From Boesenbergia rotunda (lineage: Eukaryota > Streptophyta > Magnoliopsida > Zingiberales > Zingiberaceae): a stretch of 64,000 nucleotides of DNA. The stretch is from positions 272,588 to 336,587 of the forward strand of contig JAGFNQ010002313.1 of NCBI GenBank assembly GCA_024364735.1, given 5' to 3'. Numbering within the stretch: position 1 is the stretch's first letter; every line of letters starts with the position of its first letter. A program made the translations under genes and the position numbers. The notes beneath the pieces were generated by a model, which was not told the origin of the DNA, did not search any database, and was given only the letters and a program-made list of their open reading frames with translations. This document shows positions 34,500-47,500 of the stretch, in pieces.

Positions 34500-35591
34500 C
34501 TCGCCCTTAATGTCGTCGTCAGTTCGTCACATATGACCAACATAGAAAAGATAAATCATGATAACTGAGAATACAAAAGATTAGGAGGGAAGGAAGAAAC
34601 TTTTTACACAAGATGTAAAAATTTACGTCACCAATACTGTGGCTCGAATCTAAATATTAATTCTTTACCATCTCAATTATGCCTATGGAGATGAGATGAT
34701 TGCCAAGGTGATGCTTCAGTTAGCCATTGAACTCAATTACTTGACGTATTTTTTTTAATCTTTTATATTCATTAATAAATTGGACTCCAAATATTTTTTG
34801 ATAACTTTATATAAATTTGATTCTTGTGTTAATGTCGCTCTTGGTTATTGTATCATGTTATTAGTTAAAAGATAAAAATACAACATAGGATATCTTAAAA
34901 TAAAAAATATTCTAGACTGATTTTTTAAAAACATGTTCTATAATATTTAAAATAAAATATAAAAATTACGTCAGAGGAGGTTTGAGCCTATTTGTTCGAA
35001 CTTTCAATGCGCGACTCCTTTGGATTCGCATGTCGTATACAGGTCGCGTGGAACCGGTGGACGGCGAGGTTTTTGTGCTATTCGCCCCCCCCCCCCCCCC
35101 CCCCNATTACGAACCCGCATCCATGTCAACATGCATCCGGTCCCAACACAATGTGCCTCCAGTCGTGTTGTCACCTCGTCTGCTCCTCCCTACACCATGC
35201 GCAAGCCATCGTTGAAAGGGATCTCTGAGCCGAGATAAAAAAAAACTATTTATTTATATCCACAATCCTATACTCCACAAAGGAGTATACATCAAATCTA
35301 GATCGAAAGTAAATAAAAAGCACAGCTAAATAGGTGTTGTATTTAATTACAAAAATTAAATACCAAATTTAGCTTCGTCAACCCCGAGGATTCAAATAAA
35401 TTTACAACCATGCACAACCAATCACATACAATCATTATTTTGGCCATAATAGTTGGAATCTCGAGCTTGCAACCAAAGAGATAGCCCATACACATCCTAC
35501 TATTATCCGGAAAAATAAAATACATAATAAAGTGTAAAATATAACCGAATCCTAAACACACAAAATCGGAAATCTTAGCTTTGATACCAGT
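34500..35591. other. No gene seen; poly-C run with N at 35,085-35,105
   Basis: AT-rich sequence without coding signal. A run of 20 C ends in a single N at 35,105, which marks an unresolved base or small gap. Open frames through the C run are artefacts. About 35,330-35,591 is the leader flank of the LTR at 35,592, with CTTTGATACCAG at 35,579-35,590 resembling an initiator-Met tRNA primer site on the minus strand. Confidence 0.7.
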
Positions 35592-37363
35592 TGTTGGTTG
35601 TTGCGGGTTTCCTAAGCGAATACCGGGTCGATCATGGGAAACCTCTCCATGTCCATGGATCAAAATTTTAATCCGAATGGAGACCTATTTCCCAAACGAC
35701 CGTCTCATCGCCGTGCTAACTAATTAGCCGCGGAATAGACAATGAGCGGATCGCCAATTTTTATGTTTATTATCGGGGTCCAAAATAATTAATTATCACA
35801 ATAATTAACAAATAATTAATCAAAAAGATAATTAATTAAACCACATAAAATGATAGAAAATAAAAGAGCCAAAGAGAAGGTTATACTTTTTCTTTTACTT
35901 CGCGATCTTCTATTGTATGACCCTCCCCTCTTGGACGTCGTATGGGCGACGATCTACCAAGAACCAAAGTCACCAAGGCCACCAACCAAACCCTCCTTTT
36001 TCTTCCCTCTTCCTTGCGCCAACAACCCTAGGCTCTAGGGTTGCTGCCACCCAAGAGAAGGAAGAAAGCCTTTCCTCCTTGCGTCGTCTACCAAGTGAAC
36101 AAAGGAGGAAGAATAAGATGAAGAAGAAGAAGAAGAAGGAAAAGAAAGAAATCTTTCCCTCTATACCAAGCCACCCGGCCCTCCTTCACCTTGCTTGTGC
36201 TGGCGCCACCTCCCTCCTTTCCTTGTGTTTGTGCCGCCGGCCAAAGGAAGAGCCAAGATCTTCCTTGTCTAGACCAACCCGTAAATCCTTAAGGAGAAGA
36301 AGGATGGAAGGGAAGAAGAAGATGAAGCAAAGAAGAGAAGGAGAAGAATTCTCTTCTCTTCTTTCCGCCCACCTCCTTGATGTTGACGGCGCCCACAATC
36401 CCTAGGAGAGAGGAGAGAAACCAAGGCTTGGATGTTTTCAATTATGTCTTGGTATCATGACTACATGGGGTATTTAAAGGACTACAATAGGGACCATGAG
36501 GAGGAGTTAGGTCTTGGCCACCTAATGGATCAAGGCCCGATCCATTAATGAAGATTCATTCCACTAAAGAATCCTCATTGAACTACCTCACCAACCTCCA
36601 TATTTAAATATGGGCTCTATCTATTATGAGTACAAGTATCTCCCCGTGTTTAAGATATCGAATGTCCATTGTTGATTAATTTAAATTACTGACAATTTAA
36701 ATAATCAACATCTAACTCCTTGATTAGTACCACTCATCTTTATCATCGTGTCGGATCAAGTTCACCTGCATGATTTAACATGATGAACTTTATGAGCTCA
36801 TCAAGGGGGCATCATCAACCCGACTCACCAGGACACGATTTCCGTCTATAATCAACGACACACCATGTAAATAATATTATTTCCCAACTTACCGGGCCTG
36901 TCGATTTAACAGAATAAATCTCGCCCATTGGTAAATCAAAGAAATAACTATTAAGTACATATGCTCATTATTATATCAGGATTAAGAGCATGTACTCCAT
37001 AATAACTGAGGTCTGATTCAATTATGAAGTCTGTATAAATTGAATTGCCTCTATGTCAGTCTTGCTCAATACACACAAAGTGCACTAGTGTAATTCATTT
37101 GTCAAGATAAACCAATACCAAATTACACTACAACCATCCCGATGGTTTGTCCAAATCCATCTCGATTGTGAGCCTCTACTTATACTTTACAAGGGACTGA
37201 TAACATGATCTTCTGTGCGATACCACACATCATATTATTTACAATGCAAAGTATTAGATAATATGCACATACTAATATAAACATGCAAACAGTGATCTTA
37301 TGATTCTCTTTCAAAACGAAGATGTCTATAAAAAAAGCAAGGCTTTTAGTATAGATCCTAACA
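35592..37363 (-). mobile_element. LTR (minus orientation), left half of a head-to-head LTR pair
   Basis: It runs from TGTTGGTTGTTGCGGG to ATAGATCCTAACA. On the minus strand it would start TGTTAGGATC, be preceded by the purine-rich AAGGGACTGAT, and be followed by CTGGTATCAAAGC, a primer-site-like word. 35,592-37,200 is the inverted partner of 37,364-41,250. The GA-rich reading frames at about 35,917-36,405 lie inside the LTR and recur as decayed sequence in the other arm, so they are not annotated as genes. Confidence 0.75.
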
Positions 37364-40300
37364 ATCAGTCCCTTGTAGAGTATAAGTAGAGGCTCACAAC
37401 CTAGATAGTTTTGGACAAACCATTGGCATGGTTGTAGTGTAATTTGGTGTTGGTCTATCTTGACCATAGAATTACACTAGTACATTTTGTATGTATTGAG
37501 CATGACCGATATAGAGGTGATTCAATTTATACTGACTATATAATTGAATAAGACCTCAGATATTATGGAGTACATGCTCTTAATCCCAATATAATCATGG
37601 GCACATGTAATTAATATGTATTTCTTTGATTTACCAGTGGGCGAGATTTATTGGTTAAATCGATAAGTCTGGTAAATTGGGAAATAATATTATTTACATG
37701 GTATGTCGTTGATTATAGAAGAAAATCATGTCTTGGTGAGTTAGGTTGATGATGTCCCCTTGAGGAGCTCATAAAGCTCATCATGTTAAATCTTGCAAGT
37801 GGACTTGGTCCGACATGATGATAAGGTTGAGTGGTACTACTCATGGAGTTAGATATTAGTTAATTAAATTATCAATAATTTAATTAATTAATGGGTATTC
37901 GATATCTTAAACACGAGGAGATTTTGTACATATAATAGGTGGAGCCCATATTTATTTATGGGGGTTGGTAAGGTAATTCAATTATAATCCTTTAGTGGAA
38001 TGGAACATCATTAATGGATCGGGCTTTGATCCATTATGTGGCAAAGACCCAACTCCTCCTCATGGTCCCTATTGTAGCCTATATATACCTCATGAGTCAT
38101 GAGACCAAGGCATACCATCCAAGAGAAGAAAACCCTAGAGTCTCTCTCTCTTTTCTCTCATCCTCTCTCTCCTAGGTCAAGCTTGTGGCACCGGCACAAG
38201 GTGGAAGATGTAACGCCCCGAAATTTCCATATTGAAGTTCTTAAAGTCCTTAGAACTATTTAAAAATGTTTTAGAAATATTCTAGATATTTTTAGGAATT
38301 TTTAGAATATTTTTATGGAAGTTTCCGAGTCCGTTTAGTATTTTTATTAAAAGAAATAGAGTTTTCGGCAAAAAGTTGCCTGGACGAGTTTTGAACCCGA
38401 GACCTCCCATGGGACCAACGACTTAAGTTGGTCGGGTTAACCAGGAGCCCCAGCAGGGGTGTGCTGAAAGAAAATAGAGAGATATTAAGTTAAGTTATAA
38501 GTTGGATCGAAATACCCCTTGGTATAAATAGAAGAACTTAAGTGATTCTTTTATTTTTGGTTCGGCAACTTCCTCTCCTCCTCACGCCGCCCCTCTCCTC
38601 TCCTCTCTTGGGCGAAACCACACCAAGCCCTAGGGCCTTCCTCCGGTGGCCGGCCAAGGCTCTCCTCCGAGAGATTTTCCGATATTCAGAATCCCCGCGA
38701 CGAGAGGAACGCGTGAGCGCGAAGAAATCTCCGAGACTTTGAGTTTCTCCGGAACCTCCGACGCCGTTCTTGGTTGTAAGTCCAAGATATCAAGGTAAGT
38801 ACTGCTCACCTGCAGTAAGAGGTGGTTTTCCGCAAGAATTTTCCCTTAAAAGTTTTAAAAGAGATATTTACTTTTAGTTTAAGATTTTGCATGTGATCTT
38901 AGTTCATTATATGCTTATATATATTTGATAGAGTACCCTATGTGAGTTTAGGGTCTAAGAAATCTATAAGAAAAGAAAAAAAAGATAAAGAAAAAGAAAA
39001 GAGAAGGACAAGGCCTTACGAAATCCCCAAAAGTCAAGACTTAGGGATTTGGGCACACAAGGTATTCGATAAAATGCCAAGGCATTTAAAGATAAGAAAG
39101 AAAAGAGAGAAAAGCTATTTTATTTTCTAAAGCCAGTACCCGGCGTCCAAGGGCATCGTTAAAGAAATCCAGGTGTCCAATTCCAAGGTCTTGGCCCTGG
39201 TAGACCAAGGTCTGCTCTATTAGGATTGGCGGCTAGCTACCCCAACCTTTTAGGGAACGCGCATAAGATGGTACTTACGTCTTAAGTGGATCCAAGTGAG
39301 TTATTATTTTCAAGTATATGCTTTAGCAAAGTTTTTCTAAAGTTTAAGGAAATTTTCTAAAAGTTAAAGAAAGATTTAAAGTTAAAGAATTGCTAAAGTT
39401 TCACGTTAAGCCAAGAAAAAGTGAGTTAAGACTTATTAATGCTTGAGTATGCATGTTTTGAGTTATACATGTTTTAATGTTTCTTTTAAGCATAAAAGTA
39501 TCTCATGTGATTTCACATTGTTTAAAAAGCATGCTTGCACATTTCGAGATTTTGTGAGCTAGATAGTACTTGCTAAGCTTTATGCTTACTAGTTGCATTT
39601 CCTCTTGCTGCAGGTAAAGGTAAAGGCAAGTTATTCTGAAGGAAGGCGACGAGGCGGTGCTGAGTGACGTGTGTGTGGTGGCTGACCTTGGAAAGGTCCT
39701 TGGGACGAGACAGTTTAGCTTATTTGAAATGCAATGTTTAAGGTTTCCAAATTCCAAGTTATTGTGTTATGGAGTTTATTAAACATTTATGCTTCGGATA
39801 GTTTTACATGCTCAATTTTGTAGAATGAAGATTCCATGTCATTTCAATTAGTATGCATACTTTTGTGAATGCAGTAGATGAGCAAGGGCATGAGTAGTTT
39901 AGCATGTTGATACATTGAATTTTAGACTTATTCTTGAGCTTATTATTCGCTTTTGGACTAAGTCCTAATTGTGCTTAAAATGCTTGTAAATTCGGTAGAA
40001 AAGTAAGATTTACATTCTATGAAGTTCTAGAAATGTTATAGAATCTGATAAGTGGAGTTTAGATATTTGCATGTCTTAAAACCATGAGTAAAGATTCCAT
40101 GTCATTCAATTTAGTATACATATCCTTATGATTGCATTGGATGAGTATGAGCGTGAGTAGTTTTGAATATCGATACTTTGATAGAGCTATTTGATGCATG
40201 TGCCAAGATGTTGTTAGTCTCCTTTTGAATTAAGTTTTATTGCTTTAAATATGCTTAGAAAAGTTGCATTCATATTCCAATAAGTATTTTCTTTACGAAT

Positions 40301-41250
40301 TTTAGAGAAAGGAAGTGTGCCATTGTATCATGCATGACTATTAAAGTTATAATATCATTCTTAGATAGATTTGAATACAAAAAAAAAGAAGAAAGTTCCG
40401 CGTTTTAGTCGTGCATTAGAGTCAAGAAGTAGACAATGTAACGGTCCGTCAAAGGTAGAGAAGGCGGGTCGCTACAGAAGAAAGGGGTTCGGTGAAGGTT
40501 GAGGAAGGGCTTTAGTTTCTTACTCTTCCCTTTGTTCTCTTCTCCTCTCTTCCCCTAAGGGTGTGCGCAAGCTAGGAGTTGAAGAGGTGGTCGTCGGCGA
40601 CACTTCTTTAAGCTTGAAGTTGGCCAGCCACAAGAGGAGAGAAAGGAGGGTTACGACTTGGATTAACTTGTGGAGAAGAGTCTTCTTCTTCTTCTTCCTC
40701 TTCTACTTCTTCATCCTCTTCCTCTCTTGTTGTTCTTTGTCGTCGGTGATCACAAAACTAGGGTTTTGGCCGGTAGTGAGAAAGGAGAAGGAGAAGGTGG
40801 TGGCCGACACAACACCACTTTGGTGTTAGGGTTTTCGACCAAGCTTGGTGGAGGGAGAAAGTGCCTTGGTGACTTCATTTCTTGGAAGATCGTCGCCCAC
40901 ACGACGTCTAAGAAGAGGATAGGGCATACGATAGAAGATCACGAGGTAAATGAGAAGTATAACTTCTTATTTTGGTTCCTTTCATTTGATCTTGTTTAAT
41001 TAATTATTGTATGATTAATTATTATTATGGACCCCGATGATAAACACAAAAATCGATGATCCATTCGTCTATTCCGCAGCTAATCTGTTGGACGAGTTTG
41101 ATTGCTAGAACAACATGTTTGTTCAAGCGGTCACTCGAATCGGTTAGCACGATGATGAGTCGGTTGCTTGGGAAATTGTTCTCCATTCAAATTGAAGAAA
41201 TTTTAATCCGGAGACATGGAGAGGTTTCCCATGCGCAATCAACACCAACA
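37364..41250 (+). mobile_element. LTR (plus orientation), right half, split by a solo LTR
   Basis: Without the insert at 38,209-40,476, 37,364-38,208 plus 40,482-41,250 gives about 1.6 kb that mirrors 35,592-37,200. Paired words include GAGGTTTCCCATG / CATGGGAAACCTC and TATGGACCCCGATGATAAAC / its mirror. It starts at ATCAGTCCCTTGTA and lacks about 160 bp of the LTR start. It ends AACACCAACA, followed by GTGCGTATGACCC, a decayed primer site. Confidence 0.75.
38209..40476. mobile_element. Solo LTR, gypsy-like (TSD GAAGA)
   Basis: The 2268-bp insert starts TGTAACGCCCCGAAATTT, ends GGCGGGTCGCTACA, and is flanked by GAAGA at 38204-38208 and 40477-40481. The TGTAACGCCCCG start is common in chromovirus LTRs. 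Another partial inversion of its end, GTAACGGTCCGTC, lies at 40,439. No coding region: the short frames at 38,542-38,742 and 38,942-39,130 have no recognisable product. Confidence 0.93.
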
Positions 41251-42139
41251 GTGCGTATGACCCAATAAGTTTTCGATTTATGTTGGTCGTTCATAATTAA
41301 TCATTAATAATGAATTGATCATGAGTGACACCTAGTAGTACATCATGATCCCTAATTAATCAGAAAATCATAGATGATCTAAGAACAATTTTGAACCTTT
41401 CAACATCTACAGTTATCAGTGCGTCGATTCATTTCACTCATCTTATGCCCACTTGATTTAAGATATGGTTTATATATCAATCCCTACTAAGCTAACTACG
41501 TTACACCTAATCCAAGTAATAGTTCTTTATCTTGTGGATTCGACTTACTCAAGCACATGTCCAAGAAGATCATCCTCTTAAAGTGTAATGTTTTGGCCAA
41601 CGACTTACGAGTAATAATCCCGACAAGAGGTCATAGGGTATATGTATCCTAATAAAAGGAGTGGTGAATCCTCTATGGGATACTCAATTACCTTTGGGTA
41701 CTTTAACTTATACTCAATTATCCCGGGGCCATACCTCTAAGCAGATGCTTACTTAAGATATAATTAAAAGCATAAGTTTCTATAATCATGATGACTTGAA
41801 AACCTCAAGTCTAAGGGAATTTGCACTTGAGCTGCAATAAAATTTTCATTGACATGTATAAAATCATACGAAATCTCATAGCAAGCCACTTCCAATGAAC
41901 TAATTACCCTTAACCATCATCCATATATTAATTCTCAATATTCCAATTTTTCCAACCAGTGGTGACTGACTATTTGGATAAACCAAGGAGTATAATATTT
42001 GCTAGTCTTACATAATTAATGATGTTCAATTTTATTAATTCATCAATTAAGGAATATTTCAATATGCACGTATTACATATAGAGAGATATCCACTAATTG
42101 TGTTCTTATTATAATTTCTCTCATTCTATTTATTATATC
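41251..42139. other. No gene seen
   Basis: AT-rich sequence, probably the leader or flank of the adjoining retroelement (GTGACACCTAGTAGTACATC at about 41,323). No coding signal or clear terminus. Confidence 0.6.
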
Positions 42140-43204
42140 CAGTGGCGCAACCAAGATTCTAGATCAAGATGGCCGATTTTTAAAAATTTTAAATATTAGG
42201 GTAGATCAATTTTCACTATCCAAAAGCTTAAATTTTGAATTCAAAGAGTTTTCATAATATTTAAATTCCTATATATGAGACCTTCATTCCGATTTAAATA
42301 ATCGTCCTAACTAACAGTCTAATAAACTAAAGTTTATAATAATCTCCCTTTCATTCACATTATACTCAAGAATGTTCTTTCAAACCCAGGAGCATTAGGA
42401 TACTTATTCGAGTTAGCATAGAAAAAGTGATGGAGGAGACAAAGGAGGAGGAGGTGGTGGAGGGGAAAATGCTCTATTTGAAATAAATTCATCTCGCATT
42501 TTTTAAAAATACCTCAATATTTCTATTTCATCTAATTATCATTAGTATAATACTTTTAAAACACAATCACATAATTTAATTATTATCTTTTTTTTAACAA
42601 TTCAAAAACAAATAATAAATAAAATTGATCAGACAAATAACATGCTTATTACTGAAACAAAAACGTGAATATATGAAAAATTAACAATATATATTTTTTA
42701 ACACTAAATCAATAATTGAAAGAGATTAAGTAGAAAATTTCATCTCAATCAAAAAGTGTTTATTGTGGAGCGTCAGTGAAGCGACGATGATGGCACACTG
42801 GTAGCAATAGTGTGCGATGCCAACGATGTCAGCGTAGTGGCGGTGACATGTGATGAAGGATTTTGAAGTAAAATTAATGTTAGGGAAAAAAATAAAAAGG
42901 AAATTAAAATAGAAGAAGAAAATACGGTGAGAGAAGAAAAATAAAATACCTTAGAGAGTTGAGAAGGGAAAGAGAGGAAAAAGAAAATAAAGAAGAGAGA
43001 GAAATAAAATAGGAGAAAAGGGAAACGAAAATCATGGAGTGAGAAAATAAAATATGTTTTTAATCAGATCTTTTGCGAAAAAGTTCAAAAAAATTAAAAT
43101 ATATAATTAAGTTTTTTTGTTTTAAAAAAATTAATGTAAGAAAAAAATTCCTCAAATTTTAGGAGAGTGATCGCACTCTCCCGGCCCATGTAACTATGCC
43201 TTTG
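42140..43204. mobile_element. Probable hAT-type non-autonomous element (near-TSD ATTATATY)
   Basis: The left end CAGTGGCGCAACCAAG and the right end CCATGTAACTATGCCTTTG resemble decayed copies of the CAGTGGCGGAGC... inverted end. Flanks ATTATATC (42132-42139) and ATTATATT (43205-43212) match at 7 of 8 positions. About 1.07 kb, AT-rich, no coding capacity. Confidence 0.55.
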
Positions 43205-44587
43205 ATTATATTGTGGATTTGGTTTAAGATGAATATCATATGCCTAAAGAATATATATCCAAATAATATTTTTATTTATTAAATAAATAATATAATATCT
43301 AAGATATTTTCTTAAAATACTCTCGAATATAACATAAACAATGAGTTAATCTAATTTCCACTGGGGTGAAATCTAACTCTAGCGCAACCAGGTGCCAATG
43401 GTGCACAAGGATAACTTGTAACATAAATTTTTATGAAGTCCTCAAATTCATTTTAAGTATGTACAATATATTATACGTTAATCATCAATGATAGATCTAC
43501 TTGACACATTTTAGTGGCATCTTCCAACAAAGACGACTAGTAGGCGTAGGAGACCGCCAAAAATCAGTTTCACCAATCATTGCCCTATTCTCGAAGGATG
43601 GTACAATAGGAGGCATACCGCATGGCCTACAACCCTACAACCATGCACCAAAACAAAATACGCAAGCTAAGGTTTTATTTCATTAGTCAATTGAGCAATA
43701 GAAACATATGATACTTCAAATGATACTTTCTGAGCATATTAAGCTCTCAACTCACATAGCTTCAATATTTTTCTATTTATTTTCGTATTGCATATCTTAT
43801 AGCTTTAACTTCATCACTTCCACAATTTTTTTATTTTTCTGATGATTTGAATAAAAAAAAAAACATCATGAAAATAATATAAAAAATGAGTAAAAAAAAA
43901 TAAATAAAAGGGAAACTTGATATAAAATGAAAATGAGTACAGGTTATTGATTTATGCAACTGCATATCAGTTTTCTAATTTATACTCAATTTTCTTCATA
44001 ATATCAAAATAATAATGATAAAAATTTGTTATTGCATCAGTTACTTTAGTAGTTTATTTAATAATTTATTCATGTTATTTTTTATATTTAAATTATAATA
44101 ATTATGTCATACTTACATAATTATAATTATAGGTGTCCAATGTGATGAGATTAGCTCCGTGCACGTGCGTATATATATATTTTGTAAAAATACCCTGCAT
44201 ATCAAATTTGGGCCCCCAAATTGGATGTGCATGTATAATTTACACTCTATATATATATATTCACTTTATATTAATTACAATTATTAATCAACGTGATAGC
44301 AGAGAGTGTGGAATCTAAACATGATTGGACCAGGATAATCTTCACTTCAGTTAAAGAAAGAATTTATATTTAATAAATTTGAATTAAAATTTAAAATGAA
44401 ATAGTATTTAACCTGCTAAATTGTTAAATCATTTTATGTCGGAAGAGGTGGACCCAAATTGAGAGAATGCTGGGTTGGGCCGAAACCAGGGCTTGGTTTT
44501 GGCAGCTAATCTGTGTTTTAATAATTTATTACGTTAGGAGTAAGGCACGGTGTGCTGGCGGAAGCCAAGTGCGAGTCGCCGAAAGCC
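43205..44587. other. No gene seen; 5' flank of the gene at 44,588
   Basis: AT-rich to about 44,530, with poly-A and TATATATAT tracts, then a GC-richer stretch (44,540-44,590) leading into the ATG. I see no defined promoter element that I would trust. Confidence 0.5.
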
Positions 44588-47500
44588 ATGGACGAGCGCG
44601 AGTTCCGGCGCATTCTCGATCTCTTCCCTGTCGTTCGATCTCGAGATTACTGCGTAGTTCCCATATTTTCCTTCATTTCTTAACACCTCTTGTATTTGAT
44701 CTTTGATTTAGGATTGTTTTTGCCGTACCTAAGGACGTGGAAGAATGATTATGTTTTTGTTCGATTCTTTCTTTAGCCCCTTATTGATTTCGATATGATT
44801 CTAGGATTTCAACTTATCATATTTTCCTAGAGGATTATGCCCTCCTTGTACCTTCATGTGTTTCTTCATATTTCATTGTTTGGATTTTTGTTAACCTAAA
44901 GCTTGCATTTTTATCAGTATAGTGTTTAATAATTGGGCATATTTCTTTAGCCATGGTGGTGTTTTCTTTTCTCGTATTCATTAGGGCAAAAAGATGAGAT
45001 ATCACTCATTCCAAGTGACCTAGTATCGCCGGTCTCACGGCAAGATATAGATACATAAATCACGAGTGATATTTTGCCTTAGCGTAATGACCCTTTGCAT
45101 GAGATAGGTCATATACCCAATGAAATATTTTATACCCGTTGGGAATTGATCCCAAGACCTATTTAGCAAACATAGTATATTTATTGTAGCAAAAGATGAT
45201 TACGCTCATCTCAGGTGCCCTCACAACCCGTTCTCATATTATGTGAAGGGAAGTAAATTACGGGGTTAGCTTATAGCCGATTGCTAAATGACTAGGGGGA
45301 GGGAGGAGTTTTTTTCCCGAGGACATGTGCTCGTTGGGAATTGATCCCTTCCCCATTGTAACAAATCTGCTACCCTCTAGCCAATTGGGCACCCCGTGGG
45401 GATCCATGTAGGTATATTCATATACTTTGTTGAGGTGGTCATGAATTGAATTAGAATGTCCGAGATTAATTTGGAGTATAAAGGGCAGTCTGGTGTACGA
45501 AACACCAGCCAATGCGGGTCTCGGGGAATGATCTCTTGTACAACCTTACCTTGTCATGGAGTGGTTTTATCAAGGGATTATGGTGGCGTTTTCTTTTCTC
45601 TTATTCGTATACTTTGTTGAGGTGGTCATAGGTCAAATTAGAATGTCCGAGATTAGTCCAAAGTATAAATAAATGAAATTAATCAACTGAGTTTCTTAAG
45701 AAATTGCACATATTCTATTTCTTAAATTTAAACCTGTTCTTCATGGAGTGGTTTTATCAAGGGATTTAAAAAGCCCAAAGAAAAAAAACTGGTCAAATAA
45801 TCTTATGTCTGAGAGTGGATTATGAATAAGTGTAGATGCTTGGCACATGCTATATACTATTTAATAAGTTATTCACTAGAATTTGAAATCAGCTGAAGAC
45901 TTGACAATTGACATTGTATTTTTTTTTTTTTTTTTGCTCTCTTAACCTACAAGAACCATCTTTTTATGATCCCTATTCATCTAGCATGGACTCTTGCCTG
46001 GTTTTCCGTTATAGTAGCTTAATTTTGTATTTTGTTATCATAATATATGCCTCTAAAGAAAGATATATCACATTGATCCGATGGTAGAATAATCACTTGC
46101 CTTGTGTCATACTTCTACATACATAATTATTAGCTTAGTTGATGAAGAATGGAATCATTTTACTTCATAATTGCTGAGAAACTTATGAATTTTTTCAGCA
46201 GCAGTAGAGTTGATGAGTGCTTGGCTATTCTTCCAAGAGATGTTATCCTTGTTATGAGCTAGATGAGATAATCAAGATTATAAGTTGGAATGCTGTTTTT
46301 GTTCTATTCTATGATTAAAAGTCCTGTTGCTGGCTGCAACAAAGTTTGAGAAGTTATCCTTATTTCGAGCTAGATGAGATAATCACGATTGTAAATTGGA
46401 ATTTAGTTTTTTCCTATCCTATGATTATAAATTACTGTTTCAGGCTGCATCAGATTTATCAGCTGGATCTACTTCATGCTCAACACAAGATGAGGTGTAA
46501 TTCTAGGTTTTCTCTTTTTTAGTAAATGTTTATGATTGATTGGTGATTCTGACGTAGTTGGAAGTTGTTGAAGCAGGTGATGGAATGGAAAAATACCTGG
46601 AACAGAATGGATGAGAAGGACAACTCAAACGAAACTGAAAGTGATGGTAAGGTTACAACTAGCCGTGCAATGTATGCATTTATTAGTTATTAAGTAGATA
46701 TATCCAAATGCCATGCAAGTTTTGTTCAATGGATCATTTTTTTTTTCTGATGTTAAATCTACCCACCCTGTTTGAAGTAAAGATAAAACCTTGGATGCCT
46801 TGACCTTCTGCAGGGAATGAGTTATATGATTGATGGAAGTAAAAGGCTGAACTAACTCTTTGATGTTGGATAGTTCATTGGGTCAGTGAAGATGCCCTTT
46901 GTGTATCCTATTTTTTGGGCCTTCAGTTTTTTCTCTCATCATCTTAGCATCATCTTATATGATGGTTAACACTAATCGAATAGCCTTTACTGAGAGTAAA
47001 ACAATTATTTGGGAATTATGTTTCTCGGAATGCCACATCGTTAGAGATGCCGGAATGCCACACCTTTTGAAAGGACCAAAAGTGCTCCAATGTCCCTTTC
47101 TAGGGTTGAAGGTAGCTTTAATAATATTGGCCTCAGATGCTACCAAAAGAACAACCAGGATTATCAGTAGGATAAATCCAAACGAGATAGATAACTTGAA
47201 TTCACCACTTCAAACTGTTCTCTTTAGATTCAAGTGTAGTGTTTCTAAAATGCAGAGTAACCTTGACACCTTAATCTTGAATCCTTTGTTAGGAATCTTT
47301 GTCCCTGTAGCAGAAAAAAATACACTCAAATAGAAAAAAAATGCGCTATATAATGTGGATCACCCTAAGCCTACTCTATGAAGATAAAATTAAGTTTATT
47401 GATTAGAAGAGAAAGTAGTACTTTAAAACATAAATTGTTTACTATCCCGCCACAAAAGGTAGCTTTCTGAATCCTCTATGGTTTTTTGTCTCCAACCTAA

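Larger units (their letters stand above)
28828..34500 (+). pseudogene. PPR-protein gene remnant split by CACTA-3
   Basis: 28,828-28,957 encodes YAGLVNEGLEIFAKMDKYGL and VVGIVH; 34,359 onward encodes YGCLIELLGRAVRLVEAYDM, then a TAG and PMPMA-like words. Together this is the end of a pentatricopeptide repeat protein of the PLS/E type (AGLVxEG..F..M...G..P...HYGC..DLLGRAG...EA....KMP), an organelle RNA-processing family. Joining across the element with one copy of the ATT TSD restores the codons for VHYGC. The right part has a stop after MI and a frameshift, so the gene is dead. Sequence 28,411-28,827 upstream is not recognisable as PPR. Confidence 0.8.

Noticed and set aside
34982..35238. Proline-run ORFs
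   Set aside because: They read through a poly-C run ending in N, an assembly or sequencing artefact.
35917..36405. 162-codon basic ORF rich in Lys/Arg/Ser
   Set aside because: Lies within an LTR arm, low complexity (GAAGAAG runs), not conserved in the mirrored arm.
46899..47333. 144-codon frame in intron 3
   Set aside because: No recognisable domain, weak composition, opposite-strand frame equally open; described only as intronic debris.
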